The notes: generated by a model from the letters alone, not told the origin. A DNA stretch of 64,000 nucleotides from Halichoerus grypus (GCF_964656455.1 NC_135721.1:80146754-80210753), one strand, 5' to 3'. Counted from the stretch's first letter, positions 25,555 to 38,500 are shown. A program made the numbers and translations.

Positions 25555-26440
25555 GCAAGAAAACAAAAGGGTACCCACTGAATGGGAGAAGACATTTGCA
25601 AATCATATATTTATAAAGGGTTAATATCCAAAACATATAAAGAACCATGCAACTCAATAGCAAAAAAAAAAAAAAAAAAGAAAAAAAAACCCAAACAATC
25701 CAATCAAAAAATGGACAGAGGACCTGAATAGACATTTTTCCAAAGAAGACATACAGATGGCCAACAGATATGAAAAGATGCTCAACATCATTAACCATCA
25801 GGGAAACACAAATCAAAACCACAACGAGATATCACTTTATACCTGTCAGAATGGCTAATATTAAAAAGACAAGAAATAATGAGTGCTGGCGAGGCTGTGG
25901 AGAAAAGGGATCCCTGGTGCACTGTTGGTGGGAATGCAAACTGGTGCAGCCACTGTGGAAAACAGTATGGAGGTTCCTCAAAAAATTAAAAATAGATCTA
26001 CCAACAGTTGCAATTCTGGGTGTATATCCAAAGGAGATGAAGTCACTATCCCAAAGAGCTATCTGCACCCCCATATTCATCTCAGCATTTACAATAACCA
26101 AAACATGGAAACAACCTATGTGTCCATCAGTGGATGGGCAGATGAAGAAAATGTGGTATACACACACACACACACACACACATACAAACAAAATGGAATA
26201 TTTTCAGCCATACAAAAGAAGGAAATCCTGCAGTGGTGACAACATCGATGGAGCCAGAGGACATTAAGCTGACTGATAAAAGTCAGAGAGAGAAAAGACA
26301 AATACCACATGATTTCATTAAATCTAAATCTAAATCTAAAAGAAAAAAACAAGCTCACAAATACAGAGAACAGATTGGTGGTTGCCAGAGGTGTGTGTTG
26401 GGGTTGGGGATGGGAGAACCGGGTGAAGCAGGTGAAAGAA
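25555..26440 (+). mobile_element. 5'-truncated L1 3' end, forward (L1 copy 2)
   Basis: It starts near ACTGAATGGGAGAAGACATT, runs through ATGGCCAACAGATATG, GGTGGGAATGCAAACTGGTG and ATGTGTCCATCAGTGGATGG, and ends in a G-rich 3' UTR near 26440. A 165-codon frame at 25770-26267 is the remnant of the C-terminal part of ORF2. It is broken and lacks the endonuclease and reverse transcriptase core, so it is not an active gene. An A run at 25663-25689 and (CA)11 at 26161-26182 lie inside. Confidence 0.9.
26161..26182. repeat. (CA)11 microsatellite inside L1 copy 2
   Basis: It occupies the same L1 position as the (AC)20 tract in copy 1, in the opposite orientation, so both grew independently from the same seed. 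Confidence 0.9.
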
Positions 26441-27980
26441 AAGAGCAGGGGACTGCTCTTGAACCTAGGGGTTTCAGTTCACCTGCCAGTTCATGTCTGG
26501 AGAGCACAGACACCCATCTTTGCTGAAGGATAAGAACTAAGCATATCTTCATAAGGATCTATAATCAACTCTTACCTATAAGGATTTAACATGTAAATCA
26601 TGCCAAAGCCCACCCACATGGTCAGGACCTACTTGCAAGGCTTCCACAGGCTTCTTAATAAATTATAAGCTTAACCGAGAAGTCTGGAAATGATTTTGCC
26701 TCTTTATTCTAAAAGTATGAGCAGGGAAAATTTAAACATGAAGTGCATTTCTCAAGGGCAGAGCCATGACCAGCCCCAGGAGCGACACCCAGAGGTCAAA
26801 CAGGAGCCTCAGAGGACTGCCATCTCCCATCACCCCAACTGGCCACACCAGGCAGCCTCCTTGCCTCATCCCGTTCTTCCCACCTTCCTCATTAGATGCA
26901 TGAGAACCCGTGAGGTCTGCTTCCATTTCCAAATGCATAGTGTCTTCCCCGATAAAAGCATCACAGCTTGAAGGGAAAAGCTACCTCTAATGACTCACCC
27001 TGAAGTTGGAGCTCAGAGAATTTAATGACCCAGAGGAGCACAGATTTGCAAGATTACAACCACCTATGCCCAGCTCAGGCAGGTAGTCTGGGCAACACCA
27101 CGTTCCAGGGATTCTCATGAGCCTGTCCAGATACATCTGCACCACCCCAGGGGCTCCACCTGGCCCACCCCCTATATCAGGGCGTTGGGCCCACTCAGCT
27201 CACATTGGACAGTTATAAGCCACCAGAAGTCAGGAGAAGGTGACCATCAAGCCTAAGGACTTATTGCAGGTGGTCCCCCTCTGAACAGGGACCCCCTCCT
27301 ATCCAGAGCCATCTGCCAAGCCCTGGGATCTACTAGTATTACCAAGGCTTCCAGTCATGGCACTCTTCATAGCTGGCTCCAAACAGGGCAGGACAACTCT
27401 GGACTGGCTCTTCCCAGCACTGTGCTCCTGAGATCAACCACCAAAAGGCCAGAATCAAACTGAGAACGGGACTATCATCTCCCAACAGCCAGACCCTCCA
27501 GCAGATGGTGAAAACGTGTAGTTTCAATTCCTCCAGAAAGGCTCTGAATTTGTAACCCGGTGATGAAATGTTTGCAAATCAGAGCATTCATCGCTGTTTG
27601 GACTCCCAGAAAGCAGACATTTTAAGCCTAACTAGGAGGTACTCTAAACATAACAAAAGGCCTACCTTATAAGATGATTTCATTTTAGCAAATCAGTCTC
27701 GCAGAGACCTTGCACAGAACAGGCTTCTCTCTAAAGTGACATTTTAGAGGGATCACCTTGTACAATGTGCTCATCCATTTAATGAATGTTTCTGTGATAG
27801 ATGCAAGAGATATAAAAATGAACAAAGCTACAGCCCCCTACCTCCTGATGCTTACATTTAAGTGGGAAATTTGGACATGAAATGATACAGACGTGCTATG
27901 ATAGCCCAACAGAAAGTCCAGAGTGTAACCCCATGAGTAAGATGGGGAGCTCTCCTACCCACTGATCACCATCAGCCATC
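26441..27980. other. Intron sequence, no gene seen
   Basis: Unique. 27760-27960 may be an old dispersed repeat (TCCATTTAATGAATGTTTCT type). No supported frame. Confidence 0.5.
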
Positions 27981-28000
27981 AAGTTTCTGTAATATTCCTT

Positions 28001-28114
28001 TTACTTTTTAAAGATTTTATTTGTAAGTCATCTCTACACCCAACGTGGGGCTGGAACTCACAACCCTGAGATCAAGAGTTGCACGCTCCATTGACTGAGT
28101 GAACCAGGTGCCCC
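28001..28114 (-). mobile_element. Short old Can-SINE, reverse
   Basis: TTTTTAAAGATTTTATTTGT, CCAACGTGGGGCTGGAACTC and GAACCAGGTGCCCC are the reverse of a short SINE without the CT-rich body. The duplication AAGTTTCTGTAATATTCCTT at 27981-28000 matches 28115-28134 with three differences, indicating age. Confidence 0.88.
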
Positions 28115-28290
28115 AAGTTTCCACAATATTCCTTAATCAAATATGGGCCAAGATTAGACACAGCTACTAATTCAACTCCTATTATGGGCCCTATTATGGG
28201 CCGCCTTGTGTTAATAGCTCTGCCATGTCTCCTACCCCTGTGATTTCTCTTAAGTGTGTAAATAAATTGGCAGCCACTTCTCTCCTTTTC

Positions 28291-28492
28291 TTTTTTTAAA
28301 GATTTATTAATTTGAGAATGGGAGAGAGAGGAGGAGCAGGAGGAGCAGAGGAAGAGAGAGAGAGAGAATTTCAAGCAGACTCCGCGCTGAGTGCAGAACC
28401 TGACACAGGGCTCGATCTCACAACCCTGATATCACAACCTGAGCCGAAACCAACAGTCGGATGCTCAACTGACTGAGCCACCCAGGTGCCCC
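28291..28492 (-). mobile_element. Can-SINE, reverse, older subfamily
   Basis: TTTTTTTAAAGATTTATTAA, then a (GA)-rich body at 28319-28368, GGGCTCGATCTCACAACCCT and GAGCCACCCAGGTGCCCC mark a reversed SINE. Target-site duplications are imperfect (ACTTCTCTCCTTTTC against ACCTCTCTCCTCTTT). Confidence 0.9.
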
Positions 28493-30912
28493 TACAACCT
28501 CTCTCCTCTTTATAAGGCCACACTGCTCTAGAAAAGTGGAAGAACAGAATCCCATATGGCAGGAACCATATCATAAAGGAGTACTCAGACCTACTCTGAC
28601 ACCAATTCTGCTAATAATTCACCTCTGGGTTGACACTGGCCTCCATGGGACGCCCGTGGGATGCCTGTGGGAAGCCAGCATTGTACTTCTGACACTGCTC
28701 AGCTATCTATCTTGCTGGGGACCACATCAAGGGAATGGGCATCTTATAAGAAGGCAGATGCATACGTCATGTAGAATGTAAAAACACAGTGATGTTATTT
28801 TTGTTTAAGTAGTAAGGTCTAAGCATACCTTATAGCCTCCAAAATAATCTTTTAAAAATCATATATGGGGGGACAGAGTTTTAGAATTGTCATTTCATAC
28901 TTAAATTTTAACATACATAGTTAGAAACAGAAAGTAGAGTCTTATACCATGCCAGAACCCAGAGCAATTACCAGTAAGATGAACAGGGAAAAAAGACATT
29001 CCATATTGCTTTAAGGAAGAATTTATGGGGGTTTTTATTTCCTGTTTCCTAAATGCTTTGTACCTGGGACTTCTCCCCTTCACTCCCTCCACTGGAATTC
29101 CCTGCAAGTAACTACTTTGAATGATTTTTTTTCCTGAATAATCTTTTCTTACTGACACTGCTATGACTCAGCAAGGGGGACAGTGTCTCAGCACACAAAG
29201 GCATAACACTACAAATGAAATCAACAGAAATAGGAAAGGGTGTATTCCTCTAACAGAACTTAGGGCAAGCCAGCCATGTGAAGGCATTCATGCCACTTCT
29301 TTGTGGCTGGCCCATTCCTACGCTCTGCCCCCGCCAGGCTTCACACTGAAAAGCCCGAGCTGACCTCTGCAGCCTGCAAGGGTATTTATCTACAGAATGA
29401 GCAGGAAAATGGACAGAAATGGGAAAATGAGTAAACCCAATAGTGGGGGGGAAAAAAGGAGGGAAGAAGACAGAGTTCAAGTCAAATACTTGAGACATAA
29501 AATTAGTCTCTGCACATTTCTCAAACAAGGCATAGGTGCCCAGCCAGGGGGACATGCGAAAACACGGAATGTCTACGTGGAGCCACAAATACACTGAAAT
29601 GTGCTAAAATAAACGTGTTTACCTCACTCATGCCAAGGGAGGACTCCTATGTACCTAGAAAAGGAAGAATCTGAGGAGGGGAGTCTGGGCAGGGACAAGG
29701 TCTCTGGCCTGCAGTGTCTATGGGGCAAGAGAGACCACCAGACGGGCCCTGGGTGTGACGTGTCCGTGCCAGGGACAATGCAGTCTGCAGAACGGCTGCT
29801 GGGAGGCGGGTCAGCAACACCTCTATCAAGAGCCAGAGACCAAATATCCCAGGCTCTGCAGGCCCCCAAGCCCCTGTCACTACGCCTCCTCTCTGCTGCT
29901 CTCTGTAGCGGGAAAGCAGCCTCGGACAGTAGTGAACAACGGGGTGCGCCAGCGTCCTACTCCCACAGGCTGGGGTCTGCTCCCCCTGCTCGAACGCGTT
30001 TCCTCGTGCTCCTTCCACCTGAGTCTCACTTTCCTTCCAGCAGCGGCAATGAGGTGCACTGGGCACACCATCCCCATCTGAGGCAGGAGGGAGCAGGGAG
30101 GATGTGCGGAAATGCCCACAGTGGCCCCAAACAGGCACTCCCACCAGCAGTTCCTCTTACCTCCCACATGAAAGTAAACATTCCTGATCTATGCGGCAAA
30201 GATCTGTTTGTGCGATTAGCACCATCTTCCCTCAGCTTTCTCGGATGATGGTTTTACGTGAATTGGGCAGGCAGTTGACCTAACCCTGGGTATTCCTATC
30301 AAAAGAGGAGAGGAACTGCAGGAAAAACCACCCCTAGCAGGGAAACACAAAGTTCAGTCAAGGCTTCCTGCCAACAGGAACAGAAAATGATCCCCTGGAG
30401 GACCCTGGCCGCCTTCCTTTACATTCCAGTGAAGAGGCTTTGAAAAGAAAAACAATTACAATGTCCCCACTGTTGGTTATTTTCATTCGCAAGGGTCTAG
30501 TTGTGGTGCAGTGACCATCACCCGTCAGCCCCTCTGAAATCTTAAAGTTACTTGCAGTATCTAGAACAGGGGGAAGAAGGTAGAAACCTAGGCCCCAGCA
30601 TACTGGGGTGCTGGAGCCAGGTTTTACCAGCTCGAGGGCTGACGGTTAAATTTTGGGAGGTTTTGCAAGCCAGTGGACATCACATTAGTAGACTGAAACT
30701 GACCAGTGGGCTTTTCTTCCTGCTCCCAGAGGCCCAGTTTTTATACCACTGCCTGGGAGAGTCCTGGAAAAGGAAGCTGGGGAGGTAGAAGCAGGAATAC
30801 TTACAGTACAATAAATGTAACTGTAAGTAACAGCAGACAGATAACAGAAAGATTTGGCCATGGAGTCCACAGAAAAAAAACTAGAAGGGGAGCACAGGAG
30901 TTGTCCCAGGCC
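28493..30912. other. Intron sequence, no gene seen
   Basis: Unique. At 29649-30248 open frames of 95-199 codons run on both strands in GC-richer sequence (29650-30150). No domain, no homologue recognised and no splice pattern favours any of them. Confidence 0.5.
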
Positions 30913-30930
30913 AAGAATTTCTTGGAGATG

Positions 30931-31123
30931 GGGCGCCTGGGTGGCTCAGTTGGTTAAGCAACTGCCTTTGGCTCAGGTCATGATCCTGGAGTCCTGGGAT
31001 CGAGTCCCGCATCAGGCTCCCTGCTTGGCAGGGAGTCTGCTTCTCCCTCTGACCCTCCTCCCTCTCATGCTCTCTGTCCCTCATTCTCTATCAAATAAAT
31101 AAATAAAATCTTTAAAAAAAAAA
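30931..31123 (+). mobile_element. Can-SINE, forward, with perfect 18-base duplication
   Basis: Full-length, GGGCGCCTGGGTGGCTCAGT head and AATAAATAAAATCTTT(A)n tail. The duplication AAGAATTTCTTGGAGATG is perfect at 30913-30930 and 31124-31141. The 82-codon frame over it is SINE sequence. Confidence 0.96.
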
Positions 31124-31141
31124 AAGAATTTCTTGGAGATG

Positions 31142-33149
31142 AACATCAGTGAGAGAAGAGAGAGCCCCTCAGCACCCCAAAGCCAGTGGGGTTCACCTTA
31201 GAGGCAAATACATAAACACAGGGATCATGGAGCTCCTCCCGGCATGAAGTCAACGAAAGGCCCAGGGAGGGAAAGACGCTGAGAAGAACATGTCCAGATC
31301 ACGAAATTGAAATCAGTCCCAGGCCATCCATCAAACTCTAAGTGCATTCTTTCATTCATATTTGGTCCAACCACAAAGAGCTGGTAATAGACCAGAGAGA
31401 TCATGGAAAACACATTGTGCAGGAGGAAGCGGAGCTGTTACCCGCTCACAGTGAGCTGCCGGCCGCGCTCTCCGGACTGTGACAGCAGTTACCAACTTTG
31501 GGGCCGCGAGACTTCCAAGCCTCAAACATCTGTTCCCCGTGCACCTAGGAAGGGCCCCAGCTGCCCTCCGATGACCCTTAACAGTCCACCTTCCCCACCT
31601 GTTCTCCCCACACTGTAATCACCTGTTTCATTAGAGAAGAAACCAAACAGGGCCCAAGGTTGACACACCACACCCCAAAAATAACTGTGTCTGCACCACA
31701 GCCGCCCCCACACGCTCATTCCTGCTTGCAGGGGGGTGAGCGGGCTCTCAGACTCCGCGGGCCCCCCCGGTGGGGCCCGGTGCAGGCCCGGTGGCCAAGG
31801 TGAACAGAGGTCACCACTACAATCTACAACACTTCAGCCTATTTGGTGGGACGAGCCCTGGCCTATCACTATAAATAGCCTGGGCTTTTTTTCTTCCAAA
31901 TCTAAGTGGCCTATCCGTCCAGGAGAAGCTGCAAACCTCTAAGCCAGGTGACCACCTCAGCCATCTTCAAAGGGGGCAGCCAAGGGGCTCTCACAACCAA
32001 GCAAAGGTTAGGAAGAAACTGCTTTTTCTAGCGTGGTCTGTGGTCTCCAGCCCCGTGGCACCAAAATTAAGAAGGACTTGGCCACGGAAAGAACCCTTCG
32101 TCTCATGTCAACAGCTTGAGGAGCCCTTGAGGGGAGCGTGAGAGCAGCCCCGGCTTTGCGGGCACCTGTAAGTCATCAGAACCACTTCCCGCAGTTTTAT
32201 TTACAGCAGCACCTTGCAGGGATTTTAACAGAGGTTCTGTGTGCACAGAGGGCGAGCTGGTCTTCAGCGGGAGGCTGATGGAGGCCGTCCCTAGGCACAC
32301 AGGGCACAGGTCCTCCGTTCTCTCTGGAGTCCACTGTACAGCCAGAGACATTTGTGGTGGAAAACAGGGGGTGTCCTTCTGCAGCCTCTATCCCTGCCAG
32401 GCGGCAGGGTCCTGAAGCAGCACAGTCCCTCCGTATCTTGAGGACACACTGGAGCAGTTCCGGCTGGGGGCTGGGACAGGGGCAGCACCTCAGGGACACT
32501 GTGTCCCATGCAGTGCCTGGGACCCCACTCTCATCCCACCCCAGGAAGCTCCAGGCTCGCACTGGACGGAAAGGAAACGGGCCGGCTCAGCTACGCCTCT
32601 TCTCCAGGTCACACAGCTAGCCGGAGGGTGGATGAGCCTGAAGCCGGCCCCAGCCCGGCCCTCCTCCCTGCTAGCTTCTGCTAACCCTCGGCCCAAGCGG
32701 CCAAGACTCACGCACACTGAATACCACCGACTCATGACTGCTCAGAAGCCAGACTCTCCGTGCCTTTCAATCGCGTTGACCGCGTTGACCATGATTTTAT
32801 GCAGAGAAAGTGAAGAACACAACAGGAAGCCTCAAAGAGACTCTCTTCTGAGGAAAGTCTGTCACTTTGTGCTCACGGCACCTGCCCTCTGGCCCTCCAC
32901 ATCCAAGTCTGACCCGGGACTCAGTTCTCCCCTCAGCCTCGCCCCATGGCTGAGGCTCCCTGTCACCACCTTGCACTGGACAACGGCCACCATGGGCCCA
33001 TCTGCAGTCCGGCCTGCCTCCTAGCGGCCCCTGCCACATCTCCTGCAGCCGCGCCTCAGTGACCCTCCCAGCCTGTAGGGCAGGTCCACACTCCTGGGCC
33101 AGCCCCCAGGTCCATGCAGACCTGCATTCCAGCGCCGGGCAGCCGACAG
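31142..33149. other. Intron sequence, no gene seen
   Basis: Unique and GC-richer than average, with many short frames on both strands (for example 32197-32562 and 32632-33024). None has a domain. Confidence 0.5.
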
Positions 33150-33290
33150 GGAGAGCACAACCTCTGAGTCAGAGACGGCTGAGCCTGAACCCAGCTCCAC
33201 CACTTCTGAGTGTGTTTTCAGTGGAAAATAAGGGCTCAAAATACACTTAGCTCAGAGTTACTGTAAGAATTAAATGCAATGAAGCCAGCA
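33150..33290 (+). mobile_element. MIR relic, forward
   Basis: ACCTCTGAGTCAGAGACGGC, TGAACCCAGCTCCACCACTT and TACTGTAAGAATTAAATGCA follow MIR order. Confidence 0.6.
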
Positions 33291-33519
33291 AATCTGCCCA
33301 CCATCCGGATGGAAAGAGTAGGAGAGGCTGAGGCCGGGACCGAGGCCATCCCCACATAGGGAGCTAAAGAACAGGGGTGCAATGGGCAACTTCTACCACT
33401 GTTGCTTCACTTACAGCAGAAGGAGTTGCAAGAGGCCCAGGAGCACAGCTTTGCTGAAACCATCCGTGTGACCTGGGGGAGGCACCCCTCCTCACCTTGA
33501 GTCCTGACCCGGTGTTGCA

Positions 33520-33725
33520 GTGGGGACTTCATGGGTTTTACACTAAGGTCACAGTCCCATTTCAGGCCCTCACCAGCTACAGGACTTTTGACAAATCACG
33601 TAACCCCTTGTGAATTCTGCCGTCGGTCTGTAAAATGGGGCTCCTGCCTCGTGATTTTATGGACAACACACAGACTCCGAGTCTATAGAATAAAACGAGT
33701 CACAGTGAAAAATGTAAAGGTCCAC
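33520..33725 (+). mobile_element. MIR relic, forward
   Basis: CAGTCCCATTTCAGGCCCTC, CTACAGGACTTTTGACAAAT, CACGTAACCCCTTGTGAATT and GTCTGTAAAATGGGGCTCCT match the MIR core. Confidence 0.75.
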
Positions 33726-36700
33726 AACCATTAATATAATTCCCTCTGGTAACATTATAACAACCTGGGAAATCAATTTTAAGAGCTCTCATCCCAACTG
33801 GAGGGCCACACACAGTCAGCAGGAGGCTGCCTATATTTACCAAAGGGAGTCCAAGAGTCCTTCCCACGGTCAGAGATGCACATCTTTGAAGTAATATGCA
33901 ACCTCTGTGTGATCTGAGGGAGAAATCAACCTTTATTCACCTCTTTTTGGTAGTCCTTAAATAAGTGATAGAACGTGAACTGAAAAGAAAGCAGAAAGTG
34001 CCTCCTTCAGCCATTATCAGTAAATCAGAAGCATCTCTTCTGCTCTCTCGGTTCATCGTAGGGCTAGTTTTAAATTTATAATCAGGTAAGCTTCAACAGC
34101 CCTTCACATTATTTAACTTAAAATTCAGACCTTAGTGTCCATGCTTAGTGATTCTCCGCACCCAGTCCAACATACTTGGTACAATACTTGGTACGATAAA
34201 TGGAATCACTCAAAGGTCCCGAAACAAATAGCTTAGACGGGCACTTGCTCCTCCTGCAAGACCCTTATGCAGGATGGGAAGTATCAACCACCCCGGCCCG
34301 GAGGCACTACCTACAACTGGGAAAACAGCAGCACCGGAGAGGTGTACCTGATCTGGGTAAGAGTGTAGGTGCGCCTCCTGTCTATAACTCATGGGGTTAA
34401 CTCCACACCCAGCACCAAGTTCACTGATTGAACAAGCTTGGTCCTGATCTGCTAAGGTGGGTAATCAGAGAGTGTAGACATTGGGAGGACAGCTAGCAGC
34501 CAGCAGTCTTTAAAGTGACAGCAAAGGTAGAGAGAGGACCCCTACTTTCAGCAATATGGCCCATTTGTGCAAGAGTAAAACAGGCCCACAGGGCAGTTCG
34601 GGAGCCCCCAGGGGTGTCCCTGAATCACAGGACAGCTCAGGACTGACATGCAGAATGACCCCAAGTCACCAAGCAAACCACACCCAATCCAATATACTTG
34701 TTACAATAAATACAGCAATTTTAGAAAGACACCCAACAAAATAGCCCAAATAAAGCCCTTACCTGAGAGAGTAAGCATGTACTCAATTGTATATTATTTA
34801 TACACATCAACACATGAACTATTACACATATTGACAGCATTCACTTCTTCTTCTAAAGTACTACTGGAAGCCGTATCAAAGTTCAGTGTTATGACTCGGG
34901 ATTGAATTACAGGCAGATACTCTGCTTGAAATAAATCATAACTAAATATGTTTCATCAAAGCAAAGATACAACTTCAAAATTCTACCATCATTAAGACTG
35001 TAGTGTTATACCACAAGTACCATAAAATAGGCATAAAAACAAAATACACATCGTATAGAATACCACCTAACATTAGCACAGCAATTGGCAATTTATGAAA
35101 CACAGCCCACACAGCCCGTCCAACAGTCACCCTGACCTCCAGTGTGCATGAAGCACCCAGGAAACATTCTCTGTCCTATTTTATGAATCCAACAGAGAAA
35201 TGGCTGGAGTCATTCCAGGCTGAAGTCATTAAAGGTGACAACTGAAATGGAAAATGCAAATCCATCTTCAGGGAAGAGGGCAAGAACTCCAACAGCTCGA
35301 TATGGGGAATAGCCTCCAAAAGCACCTGCTCTAAGACTCCTAAGCAAGAGCCCAAATCCACGTGGGCCCATGCTGGCCCTGTCCAAACACTGGGCAGCTC
35401 AACCACAAGCCAAAGCTATCCATCTGGAAGCCAGGAGAGCTAAGAAAGGAGGAGGTGCACCCCTGGAGCCTTCTAATTTTAGCTGAGCCGTCCTGCCATG
35501 ACCTAAGCCCCGTTCTAATTTTGAGAGCAAGCTCTAGTTTCCCACCAATGAAGAATTCAAGCCAGCTGAGGGGGTCTTCAGGAAGGCCCTTCGAGACCTT
35601 TGAGAAGAGCTGGTGCTCCCATCCCAGGAGCCCGCCCGGCACAGCCTCTGCTTTACTACCACCTCATCTGTACCAGCTGCCTGGAGTCATCCCCTAAGCT
35701 ACCTGCAGCAGAACACAGTCCTCCCGAGGTTGGGAAAGGGTGAAGCACTCCCTCCCTTGGTCCCCCGCATTTCCCAACTTCAGACTCATCCAGTCACCCA
35801 GATAAGCACAGCACACTGAAAAGCGCCACAAAGGACCCACACCACCCGCACCAGCAAGCTCTCTCGGGCCAGACCCATCAGTCACGCTCCATGCAGGGCA
35901 GACATTCTGAAACCAAACAGAGACAAGACTGACACTCCAGAAGCAGCTTTAAACCTGTGAGATCGAAGTGTGGGAACCATAGCATACTGCAGTATCTGCA
36001 CTTTGATGTGTCAACGTGAAAGGCTTGGGTCTGCTGGTCCCCACCCTGAGTCTTGGGAGTCACAGTCTGGGCCCCTTTACCTGTACCACGGCCGTATCTT
36101 AAAGCTCCTTATAATTTGAATTTCCCTTCGCATATGGCCCCACCAATGATGTAGCGGTGCCAACTGCGAAGGCGCCAGAGTGCTGGGAGATGGGTGGGTG
36201 GCTCTGTAAGATGGGTCTGCAGGAAATCCCAGCTCAGTCAGCGCTAAAACACACAGCGAGAGTACATTCTCTGCAGGACCGAGTCACAACCCATTCCCAG
36301 TGCACCAGAAGCAGTCATGTGGGTGAACTTCCACTACCATGTGCTCTTCCTTCACAGTGGCTTCCATACACAGAGAGATAGCACCTGATGGCCCCATCTG
36401 CGGGGGGCAGGTGGGCCAAGTCATGGCACCCGGGGCCGGTCTAGTGTCCATCTACCCCTGACCTTATGATCCCCCTCGGGGAATCACAGCAAATTTTCTG
36501 TCTCTTTAATACCCCCATTATTTCCTTCTCAACAGAGCCACCCTGTCCAACAAAAATACAAATTAAAAAAAATCCCTAGGAAGGTAGAGAGAAAACACAC
36601 AATTCCACTTTCTCTCAGGAAGGCCTTCTCAGTGACTCCTTAAATGCCCTCATCACCTCTGAGTATGAATTTAATTTCTCTTATCAGAAAGGAATGTGCT

Positions 36701-38174
36701 CGTGATCCTCACCCACAGGCAAGGTTGAGGGCTAGCATTATCGCGGACACACTTCGACCGAGGTTAGCTCTCTTCTAGTGAAATATTTGCCCCCAGTGCT
36801 ATGGTCTGCTCTGCGGGGAACAGGCTCTCCAACAAAAGCTTCACGACGACTGTCTGTGGACCAGGTCCGTTTCTGCCCGTCGGAACCTGCTCCCCAGAGG
36901 GGCTCACGCTCGGCTGCATCGTCGTGTCAGTGGCTTCGGGCTTCAGTGCGACCCTTACCGGGAGAGATTTTGTGCCACAGATTAAAGCTTTAGACAGGGC
37001 GCCCTGGGACTCCACCGGAGGGAAGGGGGACATATGCTGAGACTTACTCTTGTTCTAAGGACAAGGTATCTCAACTACGGCTAACAAAACACTGAGAGGC
37101 GGCCACACAGGGGACAGTGACCAACACCCCCCACCAGCCTCGTGAGGACACTAGGGGACACCCCAGGTTCCCACCCATGCCCACTCCAGACGGGAACCCA
37201 TTAATTGAATTTCCAATGAAAAGCTAACTCTTTATCAAATAATGCCATTCAAAGAGAATGATAATCCCCGCAGCCTTAAATATAAATCTGATAATACACA
37301 ATGTAAACAATAAAATGCAAAAACCCAATTTCTATGTAGTGAACTTTCAAACACTCCACTGTTTCCATTATTCTAGCTCTCAATCTAAATGCTGCAATGC
37401 TACTGTAAGCACATCAGGCCCCCAGAACAAGGCTATTATACACTTGTTCCTCACTTGAAACATGAGCCCAGAATTATTTACTCAATGCACTGTGTGCGTC
37501 AGCTAACAAAAGCACTGCATAAAGGATTTGACAAATGCACAGGGAAAGTGCAGGCCACCCCCACACATATTCCCCCAAACCATAAAGATATAACGGGATG
37601 ATGGAGAAGGGGAAACTGTCCACCTCCCCTTATGATACTGCCTGTCACCTCAGAAAATGGACAGGCTGACAGGTGACAGCTTTGTAATCACTTAATCCTC
37701 AGACACTGAGCACTCTTCCTATGAAGGAACGTAAATCCAGACACTGAATTCCACTCCCTCTGAAAAGGGGCCAGAAGAAAAACAAAATTAGACTCCATGT
37801 CCATCAAGACCACTGAAAAGAGACTGCTGATGAGGAGACATGTCAGAGAACTAATAACTTCCCTATGGGAAATTTAAATAATCAGCTGGGTCTGAAAAAT
37901 GTGCGCATTCTGGGTTTCAGAGCAATTTCTCAGCGTGCCTTTTATAAGCCCTCCAGGCTGTTATTACGTTAGGTTCAGTCCCAAAATTCCTGCAGTGGTT
38001 TGCAGATTCTATCACTACAACAATTCAAGTATCAGAGGAAACTTCAGATTGTTGCCTATAAACCTTCTGAAAGTACACTGTATGGGTACAAATCAGTCAG
38101 AGTCATGAAAAAGCATGTCAGCGTCAGAACCTCTATTATGGTACCTGGAGTGTTCTAAGGTGTTCGAGTCCAGC
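33726..38174. other. Intron sequence, weak L2 fragment, no gene seen
   Basis: Mostly unique. Around 36610-36700 an L2-like piece (CAGGAAGGCCTTCTCAGTGA) is visible. Frames such as 36764-37040 overlap on both strands and are unsupported. Confidence 0.5.
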
Positions 38175-38500
38175 TCTCCGACACAGTGCCACCAGCCATG
38201 TGCGGCTACTGAGCCCCTGAAAGGGGGGCGAGTCAGAATGGAGCTGTGCTGTTAAGGGTGAAATAAACACCAGGCTTCAAACGAAGCTTGGGAAAAAGAA
38301 TGCAAAATATCTCATTAACATGATTTGTAGTGGCTAATGCCTGCATGCCAATATTTTGGATATAGTGGGTTAAATAAGATACAGTATTAAAGCTAATTTC
38401 ATCTGCTGCTTTTTACCTTTTGTAATGCAACTGCTAGAAAATTTCAAATTACACAGGTGGCTCACATTCTCTCTATGGACAGTGCTGCTTTGGAGTATGA
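38175..38500 (+). mobile_element. DNA transposon relic, copy B (probably hAT-Charlie non-autonomous)
   Basis: It carries the same ordered blocks as 11412-11757: CAAAATATCTCATTAACATG, TTTTGGATATAGTGGGTTAA, GATACAGTATTAAAGCTAAT, TTTCATCTGCTGCTTTTTAC and GGACAGTGCTGCTTT. CCAGCCATGTGCGGCTACTG near its left end is typical of this family. Confidence 0.7.

Noticed and set aside
25770..26267. 165-codon frame with L1 ORF2-like C-terminal sequence
   Set aside because: It is a fragment of a 5'-truncated L1 and lacks the catalytic domains, so it is annotated as a relic and not a gene.
24176..26440. Single L1 with 5' inversion (twin priming)
   Set aside because: Both halves include the same 3' region, which one twin-primed insertion cannot produce; two insertions fit better.
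29649..30248. 199-codon plus-strand frame, with a 165-codon frame opposite
   Set aside because: Both strands are open at once, no domain or signal is visible, and the region lies within the intron of another gene. Composition explains it.
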